From Pectobacterium punjabense (GTDB taxonomy: Bacteria > Pseudomonadota > Gammaproteobacteria > Enterobacterales > Enterobacteriaceae), in NCBI RefSeq assembly GCF_012427845.1, contig NZ_CP038498.1, positions 4,588,001-4,652,000 on the forward strand: a stretch of DNA of 64,000 bases, read 5' to 3'. Every line of letters begins with the position of its first letter. Within the stretch, counting starts at the first letter, position 1. Both the position numbers and the translations under genes were made by a program. Shown in pieces: positions 16,865 through 27,768 of the stretch. The notes beneath the pieces are model-generated. The model did not search any database and was not told the origin of the DNA. It worked only from the letters and a program-made list of their open reading frames with translations.

Positions 16865-18067
16865 ATGACAAAAATGACATACCCCGGTACATCTTTTCGC
16901 CCTGTACTCTCTGCTCAGGAAGCGGATCGCTTCACGCTCCCACACTATTTTACGCGGCGTGGGCACGATGAACATTCTGACACTGATGTTTGGCAACCTA
17001 CACCGATTGAAGTCAATCCGGCTACGCCGTGGGTTGTCGGGCCACAGGTCGGGGTGGATGGCGCAACACACCGTACAGTGCAACAGGCCATCAACACCGC
17101 GCTACGGATGCAGCAGGATCGGCCGTATATTGATATTAAATTACTACCGGGCACCTATACTGGAGCAGTCTACATCCCCGCCGATGCGCCACCGCTCACG
17201 CTATTCGGCACAGGGGAGCAGCCAAACGACGTGGTGATTCAACTTGCGCTGGATTCGATGTTTTCACCAGCAACCTACCGAGAAACAGTGAACTCACAGG
17301 GTGAGTATCAACCCGGTGACCCAGCCTGGTACATGTACGATCTCTGTGCGTCAAAACAGAACGCAACAATTGATACCATCTGTGCCGCCGTGGTTTGGTC
17401 GCAGAGTGACAATTTCCAGATGAAGAACCTGACGGTGGTAAATGCATTGCTGGATTCAGTCGATGGCCGTGCACATCAGGCCGTGGCGCTGCGCACCGAT
17501 GGCGACAAAATACAGCTTGAAAGGGTTCGCCTGATCGGGCGTCAGGATACGTTTTTCGTCAACACCAGTAACCTCCGCAACGAGTACGTCATAGATCGCT
17601 ACAGCCGCGCCTACATTAAAGACAGCTACATTGAAGGTGATGTCGATTATGTTTTTGGACGGGCAACCGCAGTATTCGAGCATGTCCACTTTCACACAGT
17701 TTCCAGCCGTGGAGCGAAAGATATTCATGTCTTCGCACCTGACAGCATGCCGTGGACGCAGTACGGTTTTCTGGCGGTAAGTTGCCGCTTTACAGGAGAC
17801 GAAGGCTTCAATGGAGAAAGAAAGGCCAAACTAGGCCGCGCCTGGGATCAAGGAGCAAGGCAGACGGGATACCAGCCCGGCCAGACGGCAAACGGCCAAC
17901 TAGTCGTTCGCGACAGCACGATTGACGCGAGCTATGACAGAGAACAACCGTGGGGAGCCGCGGCAACCACCGCGCGGCCTTTTGCAGGGAACGCGGATTC
18001 AATACGTAATCTGGACGATGTGCATTTCAATCGGTTGTGGGAATACAACAACACTGATGAGGTGTGA
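16865..18067 (+). CDS. Pectinesterase family protein (CE8), YbhC/PemB-like, no signal peptide
   Basis: A 400-residue right-handed beta-helix esterase. Conserved CE8 elements are present: Gln205 in HQAVAL, GRQDTFF with Asp228, GDVDYVFG with Asp261, and LGRAW with Arg325, so the active site is complete. Family members remove methyl groups from pectin; PemB and E. coli YbhC are outer-membrane lipoproteins. Here the N-terminus (MTKMTYPGTSFRP) has no signal peptide or lipobox, and an in-frame TAG at 16853 rules out an upstream extension. The product should therefore be cytoplasmic, perhaps acting on imported methylated oligogalacturonides. AGGA precedes ATG by about 8 bases. It lies directly before expR, on the same strand. 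Confidence 0.88.
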   Translation: MTKMTYPGTSFRPVLSAQEADRFTLPHYFTRRGHDEHSDTDVWQPTPIEVNPATPWVVGPQVGVDGATHRTVQQAINTALRMQQDRPYIDIKLLPGTYTGAVYIPADAPPLTLFGTGEQPNDVVIQLALDSMFSPATYRETVNSQGEYQPGDPAWYMYDLCASKQNATIDTICAAVVWSQSDNFQMKNLTVVNALLDSVDGRAHQAVALRTDGDKIQLERVRLIGRQDTFFVNTSNLRNEYVIDRYSRAYIKDSYIEGDVDYVFGRATAVFEHVHFHTVSSRGAKDIHVFAPDSMPWTQYGFLAVSCRFTGDEGFNGERKAKLGRAWDQGARQTGYQPGQTANGQLVVRDSTIDASYDREQPWGAAATTARPFAGNADSIRNLDDVHFNRLWEYNNTDEV

Positions 18068-18154
18068 TATGCAGCGAAGTTGGGCATATTATTCAAGGCA
18101 GGTGCGACTCATTAAAGCACCACACAGATATAACGAATGCTACTGCAAATTAAT

Positions 18155-18178
18155 GGGCCTGTAAAACAATACAGGCCC
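18155..18178. terminator. Hairpin after the pectinesterase gene
   Basis: GGGCCTGT and ACAGGCCC form a perfect 8-bp stem around an 8-nt loop, 88 bases after the pectinesterase stop. It is followed by an A-rich stretch and then T-runs from about 18192. A likely transcription end that separates the pectinesterase from expR. Confidence 0.5.
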
Positions 18179-18343
18179 TGGAAAAGAAAAATTATTTTTT
18201 ATTATATTACTGATAAATCTCGCTTAATTAGCATTCCCTGATGTCAGCCAATCATCACGCTTATCCTGAGCGATGTTTATTTCTTTTGCTTTACGCCCTT
18301 AACAATGTTGTAAGATTTTATGTTTTTTCACCCCAAAGAAAAG

Positions 18344-18359
18344 CTATACTAAAGTATAG
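18344..18359. promoter_or_regulatory. Lux-box-like palindrome upstream of expR
   Basis: CTATACT-AA-AGTATAG is a perfect inverted repeat with 7-bp arms, about 100 bases before the expR start. Extended to 20 bases it resembles the EsaR/lux box pattern (CTxTACTxxAGTxxAG). Its left arm contains TATACT, a good -10 hexamer, so binding there would block expR transcription as described for EsaR. The rest of the 18068-18457 gap is AT-rich and holds no gene. Confidence 0.55.
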
Positions 18360-18457
18360 TTAAGGCTATCTGTATAGGTTACTATGGATGTGCGTATAGG
18401 GATGGGTATATACTTTTTCAATTACAGGATGTTGAATTTTCAGGCAGAGGTCATGAG

Positions 18458-19195
18458 ATGTCGCAATTATTCTACAACAATGAAACTATAAGCAGGATAA
18501 TAAAAAGTCAATTTGATATGGCATTAAGCCACTACGGCGACATCAAATATGCCTACATGGTGTTAAATAAAAAGAAGCCAACAGAAATTTTGATCATTTC
18601 CAATCACCATGACGAGTGGCGAGAGATATACCAAGCAAATAACTATCAACACATTGATCCTGTGGTAATTTCAGCCCTTAATAAAATCACACCTTTTCCT
18701 TGGGACGAAGATTTACTGGTTAGTTCACAACTGAAGATGTCAAAGATATTTAACTTATCGAGAGAGCATAATATCACCAACGGTTACACTTTTGTTCTTC
18801 ATGACCACAATAACAATCTGGTTATGTTATCAATCATGATTGATGAATCTAATGTGAATAACATCGATGACGTAATCGAAAGTAACAAAGATAAGTTACA
18901 AATGACGTTGATGAATATTCATGCAGAAACCATCTCTCTTTACAGAGAGATGGTTAGAAACAAAGAAGATGAAAGATCAAATGATAAAGATATTTTTTCT
19001 CAACGGGAAAATGAAATTCTTTATTGGGCCAGTATGGGTAAAACCTATCAGGAGATAGCACTGATATTAGATATTAAAACAGGCACCGTTAAATTTCACA
19101 TCGGCAATGTTGTGAAAAAACTCGGCGTATTAAATGCCAAACATGCAATCAGACTTGGCATCGAGCTACAACTCATTCGACCGGTTCAGTCATAG
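18458..19195 (+). CDS. expR: LuxR-family quorum-sensing regulator ExpR
   Basis: A 245-residue LuxR-type regulator. The N-terminal autoinducer-binding domain keeps the usual residues Trp54, Tyr58, Asp67-Pro68 and Trp82; the C-terminal domain (about 178-240) is a GerE/LuxR helix-turn-helix beginning FSQRENEILYWASMGKTYQEIA. In Pectobacterium, ExpR/EcbR proteins bind DNA without acyl-homoserine lactone and release it when the signal accumulates, controlling rsmA and so exoenzymes. The gene is convergent with expI and their 3' ends overlap by 23 bases, the arrangement known for these pairs. A lux-box-like palindrome lies upstream. Confidence 0.93.
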   Translation: MSQLFYNNETISRIIKSQFDMALSHYGDIKYAYMVLNKKKPTEILIISNHHDEWREIYQANNYQHIDPVVISALNKITPFPWDEDLLVSSQLKMSKIFNLSREHNITNGYTFVLHDHNNNLVMLSIMIDESNVNNIDDVIESNKDKLQMTLMNIHAETISLYREMVRNKEDERSNDKDIFSQRENEILYWASMGKTYQEIALILDIKTGTVKFHIGNVVKKLGVLNAKHAIRLGIELQLIRPVQS

Positions 19196-19826
19196 GCTCG
19201 AAAGACAGTGGCCACTCTCGTAACTTACTTTCAACAAATTCTTGGTTGTGATTGATACGACGAACGAGTACATCCTGGCTTTCATTATCGACAGGTAAGA
19301 AAAGTAGATAAACTCTTTCCTGTTTTTCTGACATACCCTGCTCGACAATCGAAATTTTCCAACCAGAACGCTTCAGTATTGTGAGCATAGGGTGACTGAC
19401 AATAGTGTAAACACCATCATATCCCTTACTTCTTGAATAATTCACTGTGGCCAAGAAGAACATCGTACTAACGGGATAAGAATTTCCTAAAATAGTTTTT
19501 GACCGCGCTTTATCTACAAAAAACCGGCTCGACTCAATATATTTCCCATCAGGAATATTTATTTTCTCAAAATAAGAAAAAAATGTTCCGGTAATCATAT
19601 TAGGATATTTCGTTTCAATTAGCCGAGAACTGCAAATAACCTGGTCATCCTCTACGCCGAAAAGATAAGTCGCATTATCATCATCATACTGATCGAACTC
19701 CATCCCGTTAATACATTTCACTGCCCAATTCAGCCTGTCCTTGAACGTTTCTTTCCTAAGCGTAAACAATTCTTCCGATTTTTTTTCCGACAGTAGTGTG
19801 TAGCTTACATCGAATATTTCTAACAT
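19173..19826 (-). CDS. expI: Acyl-homoserine-lactone synthase ExpI
   Basis: A 217-residue LuxI-type synthase that makes an N-acyl-homoserine lactone from S-adenosylmethionine and acyl-ACP. The invariant residues of the family are present: Arg24, Phe28, Trp34, Asp45, Asp48, Arg68 and the ESSR segment (Glu98, Ser99, Arg101). Pectobacterium ExpI enzymes make 3-oxo-C6 or 3-oxo-C8 signals; I cannot assign the chain length from sequence alone. The start is ATG with GGAGGA just upstream. The gene is convergent with expR and overlaps it by 23 bases. Confidence 0.95.
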   Translation of the reverse strand: MLEIFDVSYTLLSEKKSEELFTLRKETFKDRLNWAVKCINGMEFDQYDDDNATYLFGVEDDQVICSSRLIETKYPNMITGTFFSYFEKINIPDGKYIESSRFFVDKARSKTILGNSYPVSTMFFLATVNYSRSKGYDGVYTIVSHPMLTILKRSGWKISIVEQGMSEKQERVYLLFLPVDNESQDVLVRRINHNQEFVESKLREWPLSFEPMTEPVE

Positions 19827-20040
19827 TTTTCCTCCATTAAAAATTTGCCGCTAGACATCAAAAAAACAGATAGACCATCCAATAGATTCTTTCGCCTTTT
19901 AACAAAAATCTAGGCTTATTGTTATTGTATTCTGTCGCTTTCCACGATAGTTGTACAGATGCAACCTGCATTGTCAGCAAGAGTTCACACACGAAAAAAA
20001 TCGCGAGAAAATCAAACATAAACATAGGGTAAACAGATAA

Positions 20041-20076
20041 AAAAAATCCGGAACGCGAGACGGTTCCGGATTTTTA
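20041..20076 (-). terminator. Rho-independent terminator of argG
   Basis: Arms AAAAATCCGGAAC and GTTCCGGATTTTT form a perfect 13-bp stem with an 8-nt loop, 19 bases after the argG stop. On the argG strand the stem runs into a U-tract. Because the palindrome is A/T-flanked on both sides it may work in both directions. It separates argG from the expI promoter region (19827-20040). Confidence 0.88.
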
Positions 20077-20094
20077 TGTAACCCAATCTGTGCG

Positions 20095-21465
<1,371 letters not shown>

Positions 21466-21475
21466 CTATGGTGAT

Positions 21476-21600
21476 ATACCCGTTATACTTCAAGCTGCAT
21501 GCGCGTTGGCTTCTCTTACTCACCCCAGTCACTTACCGATGTAAGCTCCTGGGGACTCGCGCGATTGCCGCCTTCCTGCAACTCGAATTATTTAGGGTAT
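21476..21600. repeat. ERIC repeat (intergenic) in the argG leader
   Basis: A 125-base element running from ATACCCGTTATACTTCAAGC to AATTATTTAGGGTAT, with CACCCCAGTCACTTAC and GTAAGCTCCTGGGGA in the core. It is the inverse-orientation copy of the element at 16221-16345 and matches the ERIC consensus core. It ends 35 bases before the argG ATG, so it should be transcribed as part of the argG mRNA leader and can fold into a long hairpin. Confidence 0.93.
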
Positions 21601-21709
21601 AAGCTTAGCCGCCACACCATTATGTTACGCCATACATTCCTGAGCGCTCGTGCCCTGTGTACATCCTACATCAATGGGCTGGTCGATGACCAAAATCGAC
21701 ACGCTCACA

Positions 21710-21748
21710 AATGCATATTTATGCAAAATAAGTGAGTGATAATTTAAA
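21710..21748 (-). promoter_or_regulatory. Tandem ARG boxes (ArgR operator) for argG
   Basis: Two 18-base ARG boxes separated by exactly 3 bases. AATGCATATTTATGCAAA (21710-21727) matches the consensus WNTGAATWWWWATTCANW at 16 of 18 positions; AGTGAGTGATAATTTAAA (21731-21748) matches at 15. Paired boxes 3 bp apart are the normal binding target of the ArgR hexamer. argG is the only arginine gene here, so arginine repression of argG is inferred. The remainder of the 535-base gap (21442-21976) holds the ERIC element and no further gene. Confidence 0.78.
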
Positions 21749-21976
21749 CATCTTTTTGGCGGGACAGGAAGAGAAGAGTCATGCTTTCATGCAAAAAAAT
21801 TCGTGGCCGATCCACGACCAAGTTAGCAAGTATAACGCCATCTTCTCTTTAGGCTAAGCAGCAAAAATCGTTTACGCGACTCAATCGACATTAATAAAAC
21901 ATCGTTTCATTTTTACGATATTTTTTTGCTATCCTCTTGCGGTTAACACCTTCCCTTGCATATTGCTGGAGATGCT

Positions 21977-22552
21977 ATGTCTAAGAAAGTCGCCGTTCTG
22001 CTGGCTCCTGGGTTTGAAGAAGCAGAAGCGATTATGGTGATTGATGTTCTGCACCGTATGAAGATAGAAGTCACCATGCTGTCATGCTATGACAGACTGG
22101 AGTTGCACAGTTATCACAATATTCGCATGTTTGCCGATGCGCTGCTAGAAAGAAACCAGGACACGCTGTTTGATGCCGTGGTCATTCCTGGCGGCCCGCA
22201 GGGTACAGTTAACTTGGCCGCAAACCCGATGGTTGTCGAGTTCATCCGTCGCCATGACGACGCGGGCAAGCTGATCTGCCCACTGTGCTCAGCAGCTGCA
22301 CGCGTACTGGGTGGCAACAAACTGCTTAAAGGCCGCCGCTACGTCTGCTCTGGGGATTTATGGCAAGACGTAACCGATGGCGTTTATGTTAACGAGAAAG
22401 TCGTTGAAGATGGCAATCTGATCAGCGGCAAGGGGCTGGGCGTGTCATTCGATTTTGCCTTTACCCTCGCCACCCGTCTGACCGGTGACAAAGAAGACGC
22501 TAACTTCCAGGTTGAGCACATCGATTACGATTACTGGCGCGTACCGGCGTAA
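21977..22552 (+). CDS. DJ-1/PfpI family protein
   Basis: A 191-residue DJ-1/ThiJ/PfpI-fold protein. The N-terminus AVLLAPGFEEAEAIMVIDVL has the conserved Glu of the family, and the nucleophile-elbow region CPLCSAAARVLGG carries the candidate catalytic Cys. FDAVVIPGGPQG is the typical strand-loop before it. Relatives include YajL (a chaperone/deglycase) and glutamine-amidotransferase-like proteins; the precise activity is unclear. I chose the ATG at 21977 (MSKKVAVLL) because GGAG lies 6-7 bases upstream; a TTG at 21956 is unlikely. It is divergent from argG and stands alone. Confidence 0.83.
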   Translation: MSKKVAVLLAPGFEEAEAIMVIDVLHRMKIEVTMLSCYDRLELHSYHNIRMFADALLERNQDTLFDAVVIPGGPQGTVNLAANPMVVEFIRRHDDAGKLICPLCSAAARVLGGNKLLKGRRYVCSGDLWQDVTDGVYVNEKVVEDGNLISGKGLGVSFDFAFTLATRLTGDKEDANFQVEHIDYDYWRVPA

Positions 22553-22574
22553 CGGTTAACCAGCCTAAGATAAT

Positions 22575-22596
22575 AAGGCGCGCACCGCCGCGCCTT
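22575..22596. terminator. GC-rich hairpin between the DJ-1/PfpI gene and xylR
   Basis: AAGGCGCG and CGCGCCTT form a perfect 8-bp stem with a 6-nt loop between two convergent genes. The U-tract is poor, so this is a probable bidirectional terminator from position and strength only. Confidence 0.5.
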
Positions 22597-22633
22597 CCTG
22601 CTTGACCTTCCTACTTGAACAAACTGAATAGCC

Positions 22634-23812
22634 TTAATAACCTTCCCCATAACGCTCACGGTACTCTTTCGGCGTGATGTCATAGCCTTTCTTAAAGACA
22701 GCGTAAAAGTAAGGCAGTGAAGGGTAGCCGCACATCAACGAGATCTCGCCAATCGAGAGCGAGGTCGATATCAGCAAATTGCGCGCCCGATCCAACTTCT
22801 CTGCGTGAATCACACCGTGAATCGTCTGACCTACCTCATCTTTGAAGCGCTTTTCCAGATTTGAGCGGGAAATCCCTACCGCATCCAGCACCTGCTCGAC
22901 CTTAATGCCTTTACAGGCGTGATAGCGGATAAAGTGCATGGCCTGGATAACGGCAGGATCGTGCACGGAGCGATAGTCTGTTGAACGGCGTTCGACCACC
23001 CGAACCGGCGGCACCAGAATACGTTGCAGCGGCAAGCCAGACTGATCCAGCAGCAGCTGATGCAGCAGTTTCGCGGCACGATACCCCATTTGACGCGTAC
23101 CTTGCGCTACCGATGACAGCGCCACGCGTGAAAGATAGCGAATCAGATCTTCGTTATCGATCCCGATGACGCACAGTTTTTCCGGTACGGCAATATTCAG
23201 GTGTTCGCAGACCTGTAACAGGTGGCGTGCACGGGAGTCCGTCACCGCGATAATGCCTGTCTGCGGCGGCAGCCCTTGTACCCAGTCGGCCAACCGATTT
23301 TGCGCGTATTGCCAGTTATCCGGCGAGGTTTCCATTCCCTGATACACCACACCCTGATACTTTTCTGCCGCCACCAGTTGCCGGAAAGCATGCTCTCGCT
23401 CCTGCGCCCAGCCTTTCCCACCCGATGCGGGTAGGCCATAAAAAGCAAAGCGATTCAGCCCCTTTTCTTTAAGGTGCATAAACGCGCTTTCCACCAGTGC
23501 ATAATTATCTGTGGCAATATAATGCACAGGCGGGTAATCCTCAGGCTGATGATAGGAACCGCCCACCCCCACCAATGGCACGTTCACATCCTGTAATAGC
23601 TGTTTGATCTCGCCATCGTCAAAATCGGCAATCACGCCATCGCCTAGCCATTCTTTGATATTATCAATGCGGCAACGGAAATCCTCTTCAATGAAGATGT
23701 CCCAATCACACTGAGAAGCCTGTAAATATTCGCCAACACCCTCAACCACCTGGCGGTCATACACTTTATTGGCGTTGAACAGCAGCGTAATGCGATAGCG
23801 TTTTTCAAACAT
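22634..23812 (-). CDS. xylR: Xylose operon activator XylR (AraC family)
   Basis: A 392-residue regulator with an N-terminal LacI/periplasmic-binding-type sensor domain (about residues 1-280; FYGLPASGGKGWAQERE, VIGIDNEDLIRYLS) and a C-terminal AraC double helix-turn-helix (VEQVLDAVGISRSNLEKRF, then ISLMCGYPSLPYFYAVFKK). This fusion is specific to XylR, which binds D-xylose and activates xylAB and xylFGH. It lies downstream of xylH in the same orientation, with a 136-base gap that may hold its own promoter, as in E. coli. Confidence 0.96.
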   Translation of the reverse strand: MFEKRYRITLLFNANKVYDRQVVEGVGEYLQASQCDWDIFIEEDFRCRIDNIKEWLGDGVIADFDDGEIKQLLQDVNVPLVGVGGSYHQPEDYPPVHYIATDNYALVESAFMHLKEKGLNRFAFYGLPASGGKGWAQEREHAFRQLVAAEKYQGVVYQGMETSPDNWQYAQNRLADWVQGLPPQTGIIAVTDSRARHLLQVCEHLNIAVPEKLCVIGIDNEDLIRYLSRVALSSVAQGTRQMGYRAAKLLHQLLLDQSGLPLQRILVPPVRVVERRSTDYRSVHDPAVIQAMHFIRYHACKGIKVEQVLDAVGISRSNLEKRFKDEVGQTIHGVIHAEKLDRARNLLISTSLSIGEISLMCGYPSLPYFYAVFKKGYDITPKEYRERYGEGY

Positions 23813-23948
23813 GGTTTTCGGTGCTCATTAATCGCAAACTCCTTGAATAAAATCCTCTTTCTTGAATAACACAGCTCCCCCAGAGGCCAAAATAATTTGC
23901 TGATTATTGCGAGCCGCCACGTATCGCCGCCATGAACCCTCTATCACG

Positions 23949-25130
23949 TCACACACGCCGCTTTGTGGCAGTATCCATCCACACCGCCAGCAGCAGAATT
24001 CCACCTTTCACGACGTATTGCCAGAATGTCGGCACATCCAGCATACTCATCCCGTTATCCAGCGACGCCATGATAAATGCTCCCATCACTGCACCTGCGA
24101 CGCTGCCAATACCGCCAGCCAGACTGGTTCCACCAATCACGCAGGCCGCAATCGCATCCAGCTCGGCAATATTCCCGGCGGATGGTGACCCCGCCCCCAA
24201 TCGTGAACTGAGAATCAACCCTGCGACCGCGACCATCAGGCCATTAATCGCAAACACTGCCATTTTAGTGCGTTCGACGTTTACCCCCGATAAACGTGCA
24301 GCATCAATGTTCCCGCCCACCGCATAGATACGGCGACCAAATGCAGTTCGCGTCGCCAGAAAAATGCCGCCCAGCATCAACAACGTCAGCACCAGAACCG
24401 GCGTTGGCACACCGCGATAATCATTTAGCAGATAGATCGCACCCAATACGACGAGTGCCGTCACTGTCTGTCGACCGATGTCGCCTGCGGGTGGATTTAT
24501 CGGTAATCCTAATCGGGCGCGGCTACTGCGCCGACGCCACTGCCAGGCAATGAATACCATCAGCCCAATGGCACCGAACGTAAAACCGATGCCGGAAGGC
24601 AAATAGCTCTGCCCAATCTGCGACATTGCCTCGCTGGTCGGGGAAACCGTCGTCCCATTGGTAATGCCGATCAAAATGCCTCGAAAAGCCAGCATCCCTG
24701 CCAGCGTCACGATAAAAGAAGGGACCTTACGATAGGCGACCCACCAACCATTCCACGCGCCAAGCAGCAACCCCAGCGCAAGTGTCACAACGATGGTCAA
24801 CGGTAAAGGCCAGCCAAACCAGACATCAAAAATAGCCGCCGCCCCGCCCAATAGCCCCATCATCGAGCCAACCGACAGGTCGATCTCGGCGGAGATAATG
24901 ACAAACACCATGCCGACCGCCAGAATACCGGTGATCGCCGTTTGCCTCAGCAGGTTGGAGAGATTACGCGCGCTGAGATACGCCCCATCGGTCATGTAGG
25001 TGAAAAAGAGCATGATGGCGATGATGGCGGCAATCATCACATAGACCTGAAGATTGATGCTTTTCAATCGTTGCAGCATCGAGACAGAGCCAGCAACATG
25101 TTGTTGTTCAGACTGCGATGTTTTCAGCAC
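23949..25130 (-). CDS. xylH: D-xylose ABC transporter permease XylH
   Basis: A polytopic permease of about 393 residues with around ten membrane helices, close to E. coli XylH throughout ([36 protein letters not shown]). It forms the membrane channel of the high-affinity xylose importer. Two GTG codons are possible: the one at 25130 has GAGGAG 8 bases upstream, while 25139 abuts that site. Either way the start overlaps the end of xylG, indicating coupled translation. Confidence 0.95.
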   Translation of the reverse strand: MLKTSQSEQQHVAGSVSMLQRLKSINLQVYVMIAAIIAIMLFFTYMTDGAYLSARNLSNLLRQTAITGILAVGMVFVIISAEIDLSVGSMMGLLGGAAAIFDVWFGWPLPLTIVVTLALGLLLGAWNGWWVAYRKVPSFIVTLAGMLAFRGILIGITNGTTVSPTSEAMSQIGQSYLPSGIGFTFGAIGLMVFIAWQWRRRSSRARLGLPINPPAGDIGRQTVTALVVLGAIYLLNDYRGVPTPVLVLTLLMLGGIFLATRTAFGRRIYAVGGNIDAARLSGVNVERTKMAVFAINGLMVAVAGLILSSRLGAGSPSAGNIAELDAIAACVIGGTSLAGGIGSVAGAVMGAFIMASLDNGMSMLDVPTFWQYVVKGGILLLAVWMDTATKRRV

Positions 25131-26649
25131 GATGTTCACTCCTCAATGCAGCTTCCATAACCTGTTCCTGGGTTAAATCACGATTGATCAAATCCGCTTT
25201 GATACGCCCCTGATGCATCACCAGCACCCGATCGCTCAACCCCAGCACTTCGGGCAATTCAGAAGAAATGACAATCACAGCAATGTGCTGTTTTACCAGC
25301 GCATTAATAAGCTTATAGATTTCATATTTGGCACCGATATCGATACCGCGCGTGGGTTCATCAAGGATCAGAATGCGAGGATTCAGCAGCAGGCATTTCG
25401 CCAGCACCGCTTTTTGCTGGTTACCGCCGCTTAAGCGGGCGATCGCCAACTCCGGGCTGGAGGTTTTCACTTTCAGATTTGCTAGCGACTGCCGGATGAT
25501 GTCCTGTTCACGCGCATCGTCCAGCATGGAAAACGGCCCAGAGAATTGATCGAGCGCTGCCAGCGTCATATTCTGCGCTACGCTCATCACCGGGACGATG
25601 CCATCCTTCTTACGATCCTCTGGCACCATCGCAATACCCAGTGCCATCGCATGCTGGCAGTTGCTGATGGTCACCTGCGCGCCATCAATAAAGATGTCGC
25701 CTTGCCAACGGCCGTGATAGGCACCAAACAGGCATTGCACCGTTTCCGTACGCCCTGACCCAACCAGCCCGGCAATACCGAGAATCTCACCTCGGTGCAG
25801 CGCAAACGAGACATCATCCACCCGGCGAATGTGGCGATTGACCGGGTGCCAGGCAGTAAGGTGTTCTACGCGCAGTACTTCTTCGCCAATGACATGCGGT
25901 TCATTGGGATAAAGCTCCGTCAGCTCTCGCCCCACCATCATGGCAATGATCTGGTCCTCGCTCAGTTCGACCGCCGGGCGCGTGCCAATCGGCTTCCCAT
26001 CGCGAATTACGCAAATCACATCGGAAATGGCTTTAACTTCGTTGAGCTTGTGCGAAATATAGATACAGGCAATACCGTGATCGCGCAGATCCTGAATGAT
26101 CTCAAGCAGAATGCCCGTTTCCCGTTCAGTCAATGAGGCCGTTGGCTCATCCAGCACCAACAAACGCACCTGCTTGTTTAGCGCCTTGGCAATTTCCACC
26201 AACTGCTGCTGACCTAATCCGAGCTCTCCCACTTTGGTATTCGGATCGACGGCCAGTTTGACCTGCTCCAGCATACGTTGGCAGCGAAGGTACATATTGT
26301 CGTAATCCATCACGCCAAAACGCGTCCACTCGTTGCCCAAAAAGAGGTTCTCTAGCACCGTCATCTCTTTCACCAGCGCCAGTTCCTGATGAATAATCGC
26401 GATACCTTTTTGTTCCGTATCACGAATATGGCTGGCGCGCAGTTCGTCACCGGAAAAAACGATCTGCCCGTCATAGCTACCATGCGGGTAAATGCCACAC
26501 AGCACCTTCATCAAGGTAGATTTACCTGAGCCATTCTCGCCGCACAACGACAAGACCTGACCCGCCTCCAGCGTCAGGCTGACATTATCGACGGCTTTCA
26601 CCACGCCAAACGCCTTGGTGATGTTTTTCATTTCCAACAGATGTGGCAT
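25108..26649 (-). CDS. xylG: D-xylose ABC transporter ATP-binding protein XylG
   Basis: A 513-residue sugar-import ATPase with two ABC modules. The first shows Walker [10 protein letters not shown] and Walker B LLVLDEP; the second has the degenerate GLVGSGRTE loop typical of monosaccharide ABC proteins, with signature LSGGNQQK and Walker B ILILDEP. It powers uptake by XylH with XylF. ATG at 26649 follows GGAGG by 5 bases and gives the E. coli-like N-terminus [11 protein letters not shown]. It lies 117 bases after xylF; that gap can form a short hairpin that may lower xylGH expression relative to xylF. Confidence 0.96.
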   Translation of the reverse strand: MPHLLEMKNITKAFGVVKAVDNVSLTLEAGQVLSLCGENGSGKSTLMKVLCGIYPHGSYDGQIVFSGDELRASHIRDTEQKGIAIIHQELALVKEMTVLENLFLGNEWTRFGVMDYDNMYLRCQRMLEQVKLAVDPNTKVGELGLGQQQLVEIAKALNKQVRLLVLDEPTASLTERETGILLEIIQDLRDHGIACIYISHKLNEVKAISDVICVIRDGKPIGTRPAVELSEDQIIAMMVGRELTELYPNEPHVIGEEVLRVEHLTAWHPVNRHIRRVDDVSFALHRGEILGIAGLVGSGRTETVQCLFGAYHGRWQGDIFIDGAQVTISNCQHAMALGIAMVPEDRKKDGIVPVMSVAQNMTLAALDQFSGPFSMLDDAREQDIIRQSLANLKVKTSSPELAIARLSGGNQQKAVLAKCLLLNPRILILDEPTRGIDIGAKYEIYKLINALVKQHIAVIVISSELPEVLGLSDRVLVMHQGRIKADLINRDLTQEQVMEAALRSEHRAENIAV

Positions 26650-26700
26650 CACGGCCTCCGTGATTCAGGTATCTCAGACCTCGCCTGCGACAGTGGCGAA

Positions 26701-26719
26701 CCACAACCTCGTGTCGTGG
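26701..26719 (-). other. Intercistronic hairpin between xylF and xylG
   Basis: CCACAAC and GTCGTGG pair (one G-U) around a 5-nt loop in the 117-base xylF-xylG spacer. Such hairpins commonly raise the level of the periplasmic binding protein message relative to the membrane components. The stem is short, so this is tentative. Confidence 0.35.
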
Positions 26720-26769
26720 CTCGATGAACGTCTTTCCTGCATCCTGAAATCTAGTGGCTGCGACGTGTG

Positions 26770-27768
26770 TTAATACACATCCGCTTTTTTGTGGAAGCCA
26801 TCAGCAATGACGGTGGAGTCGATATTGGATTTATCGACGGGAATCGGCGTGAGCAAGAAGGAAGGAATGTCTTTCAACCCATTGTTTAATTTAGCATTAG
26901 ACTCAGGTGCTTTACCGGAACCCAGCGCCACGGCGATATCCGCAGCATCTTTCGCCAGCTTGCTGATCGGTTTATAGACCGTCATGGTTTGCGTGCCTGC
27001 CACAATACGTTTGATTGCCGCCAGATCGGCATCCTGACCGGAAATGGCAACTTTCCCAGCCAGTCCCTGTGCGGCAAGCGCCTGAATCGCGCCGCCCGCC
27101 GTGGCATCGTTCGACGCGACAACCGCGTCAATCTTATTGCTGTTCGCCGTTAGCGCATTTTCCATAATTTTCAGCGCATTCTCCGGTAACCAGGCATCGA
27201 CCCATTGATCGCCGACCACTTTGATTTTTCCGCTTTCGATCAGCGGCGTGAGCACTTTCATTTGCCCCTGGCGAAACAGCTTCGCATTATTATCAACAGG
27301 TGAACCGCCCATTAAGAAGTAGTTCCCGCCGGGCACCTTATCGACGAGATATTTCGCCTGTAGTTCGCCAACCTTTTCATTATCAAATGAAATATAAAAA
27401 TCCACATCTGCATTATTAATCATGCGATCGTAAGCAAGCACTTTTATTCCTTCACGCTTTGCTTCCGCAATAACATTGCCAAGTACCTGGCCGTTATAAG
27501 GAATAATAACCAATACATCGACACCACGATTAATCATGTTTTCTATCTGAGAAATTTGCGTGGCTTCATTGCCGTTTGCCGATTGAACAAACACATCAGC
27601 ACCCTGTTTTTTGGCTTGTTCAACAAAAAGATCGCGATCTTTTTGCCAGCGTTCAAGACGTAAGTCATCAATCGCCATGCCTATTTTAACATCTTTCGCG
27701 AATCCGGGCTGACAAGCTAAAGTGAATACGGCACAAGCTGAGAGTAAAAAATGTTTAACTTTCATCAT
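26770..27768 (-). CDS. xylF: D-xylose periplasmic binding protein XylF
   Basis: A 332-residue periplasmic sugar-binding protein with a cleavable signal peptide (LSACAVFTLACQPGFA-KDVKIG). The mature part follows E. coli XylF closely (KIGMAIDDLRLERWQKDRD, INRGVDVLVIIPYNGQ, VASNDATAGGAIQALAAQG). It captures D-xylose for XylGH. The first gene of the xylFGH operon, it is divergent from xylA and shares its XylR/CRP control region. Two adjacent ATG codons are possible starts. Confidence 0.96.
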   Translation of the reverse strand: MMKVKHFLLSACAVFTLACQPGFAKDVKIGMAIDDLRLERWQKDRDLFVEQAKKQGADVFVQSANGNEATQISQIENMINRGVDVLVIIPYNGQVLGNVIAEAKREGIKVLAYDRMINNADVDFYISFDNEKVGELQAKYLVDKVPGGNYFLMGGSPVDNNAKLFRQGQMKVLTPLIESGKIKVVGDQWVDAWLPENALKIMENALTANSNKIDAVVASNDATAGGAIQALAAQGLAGKVAISGQDADLAAIKRIVAGTQTMTVYKPISKLAKDAADIAVALGSGKAPESNAKLNNGLKDIPSFLLTPIPVDKSNIDSTVIADGFHKKADVY

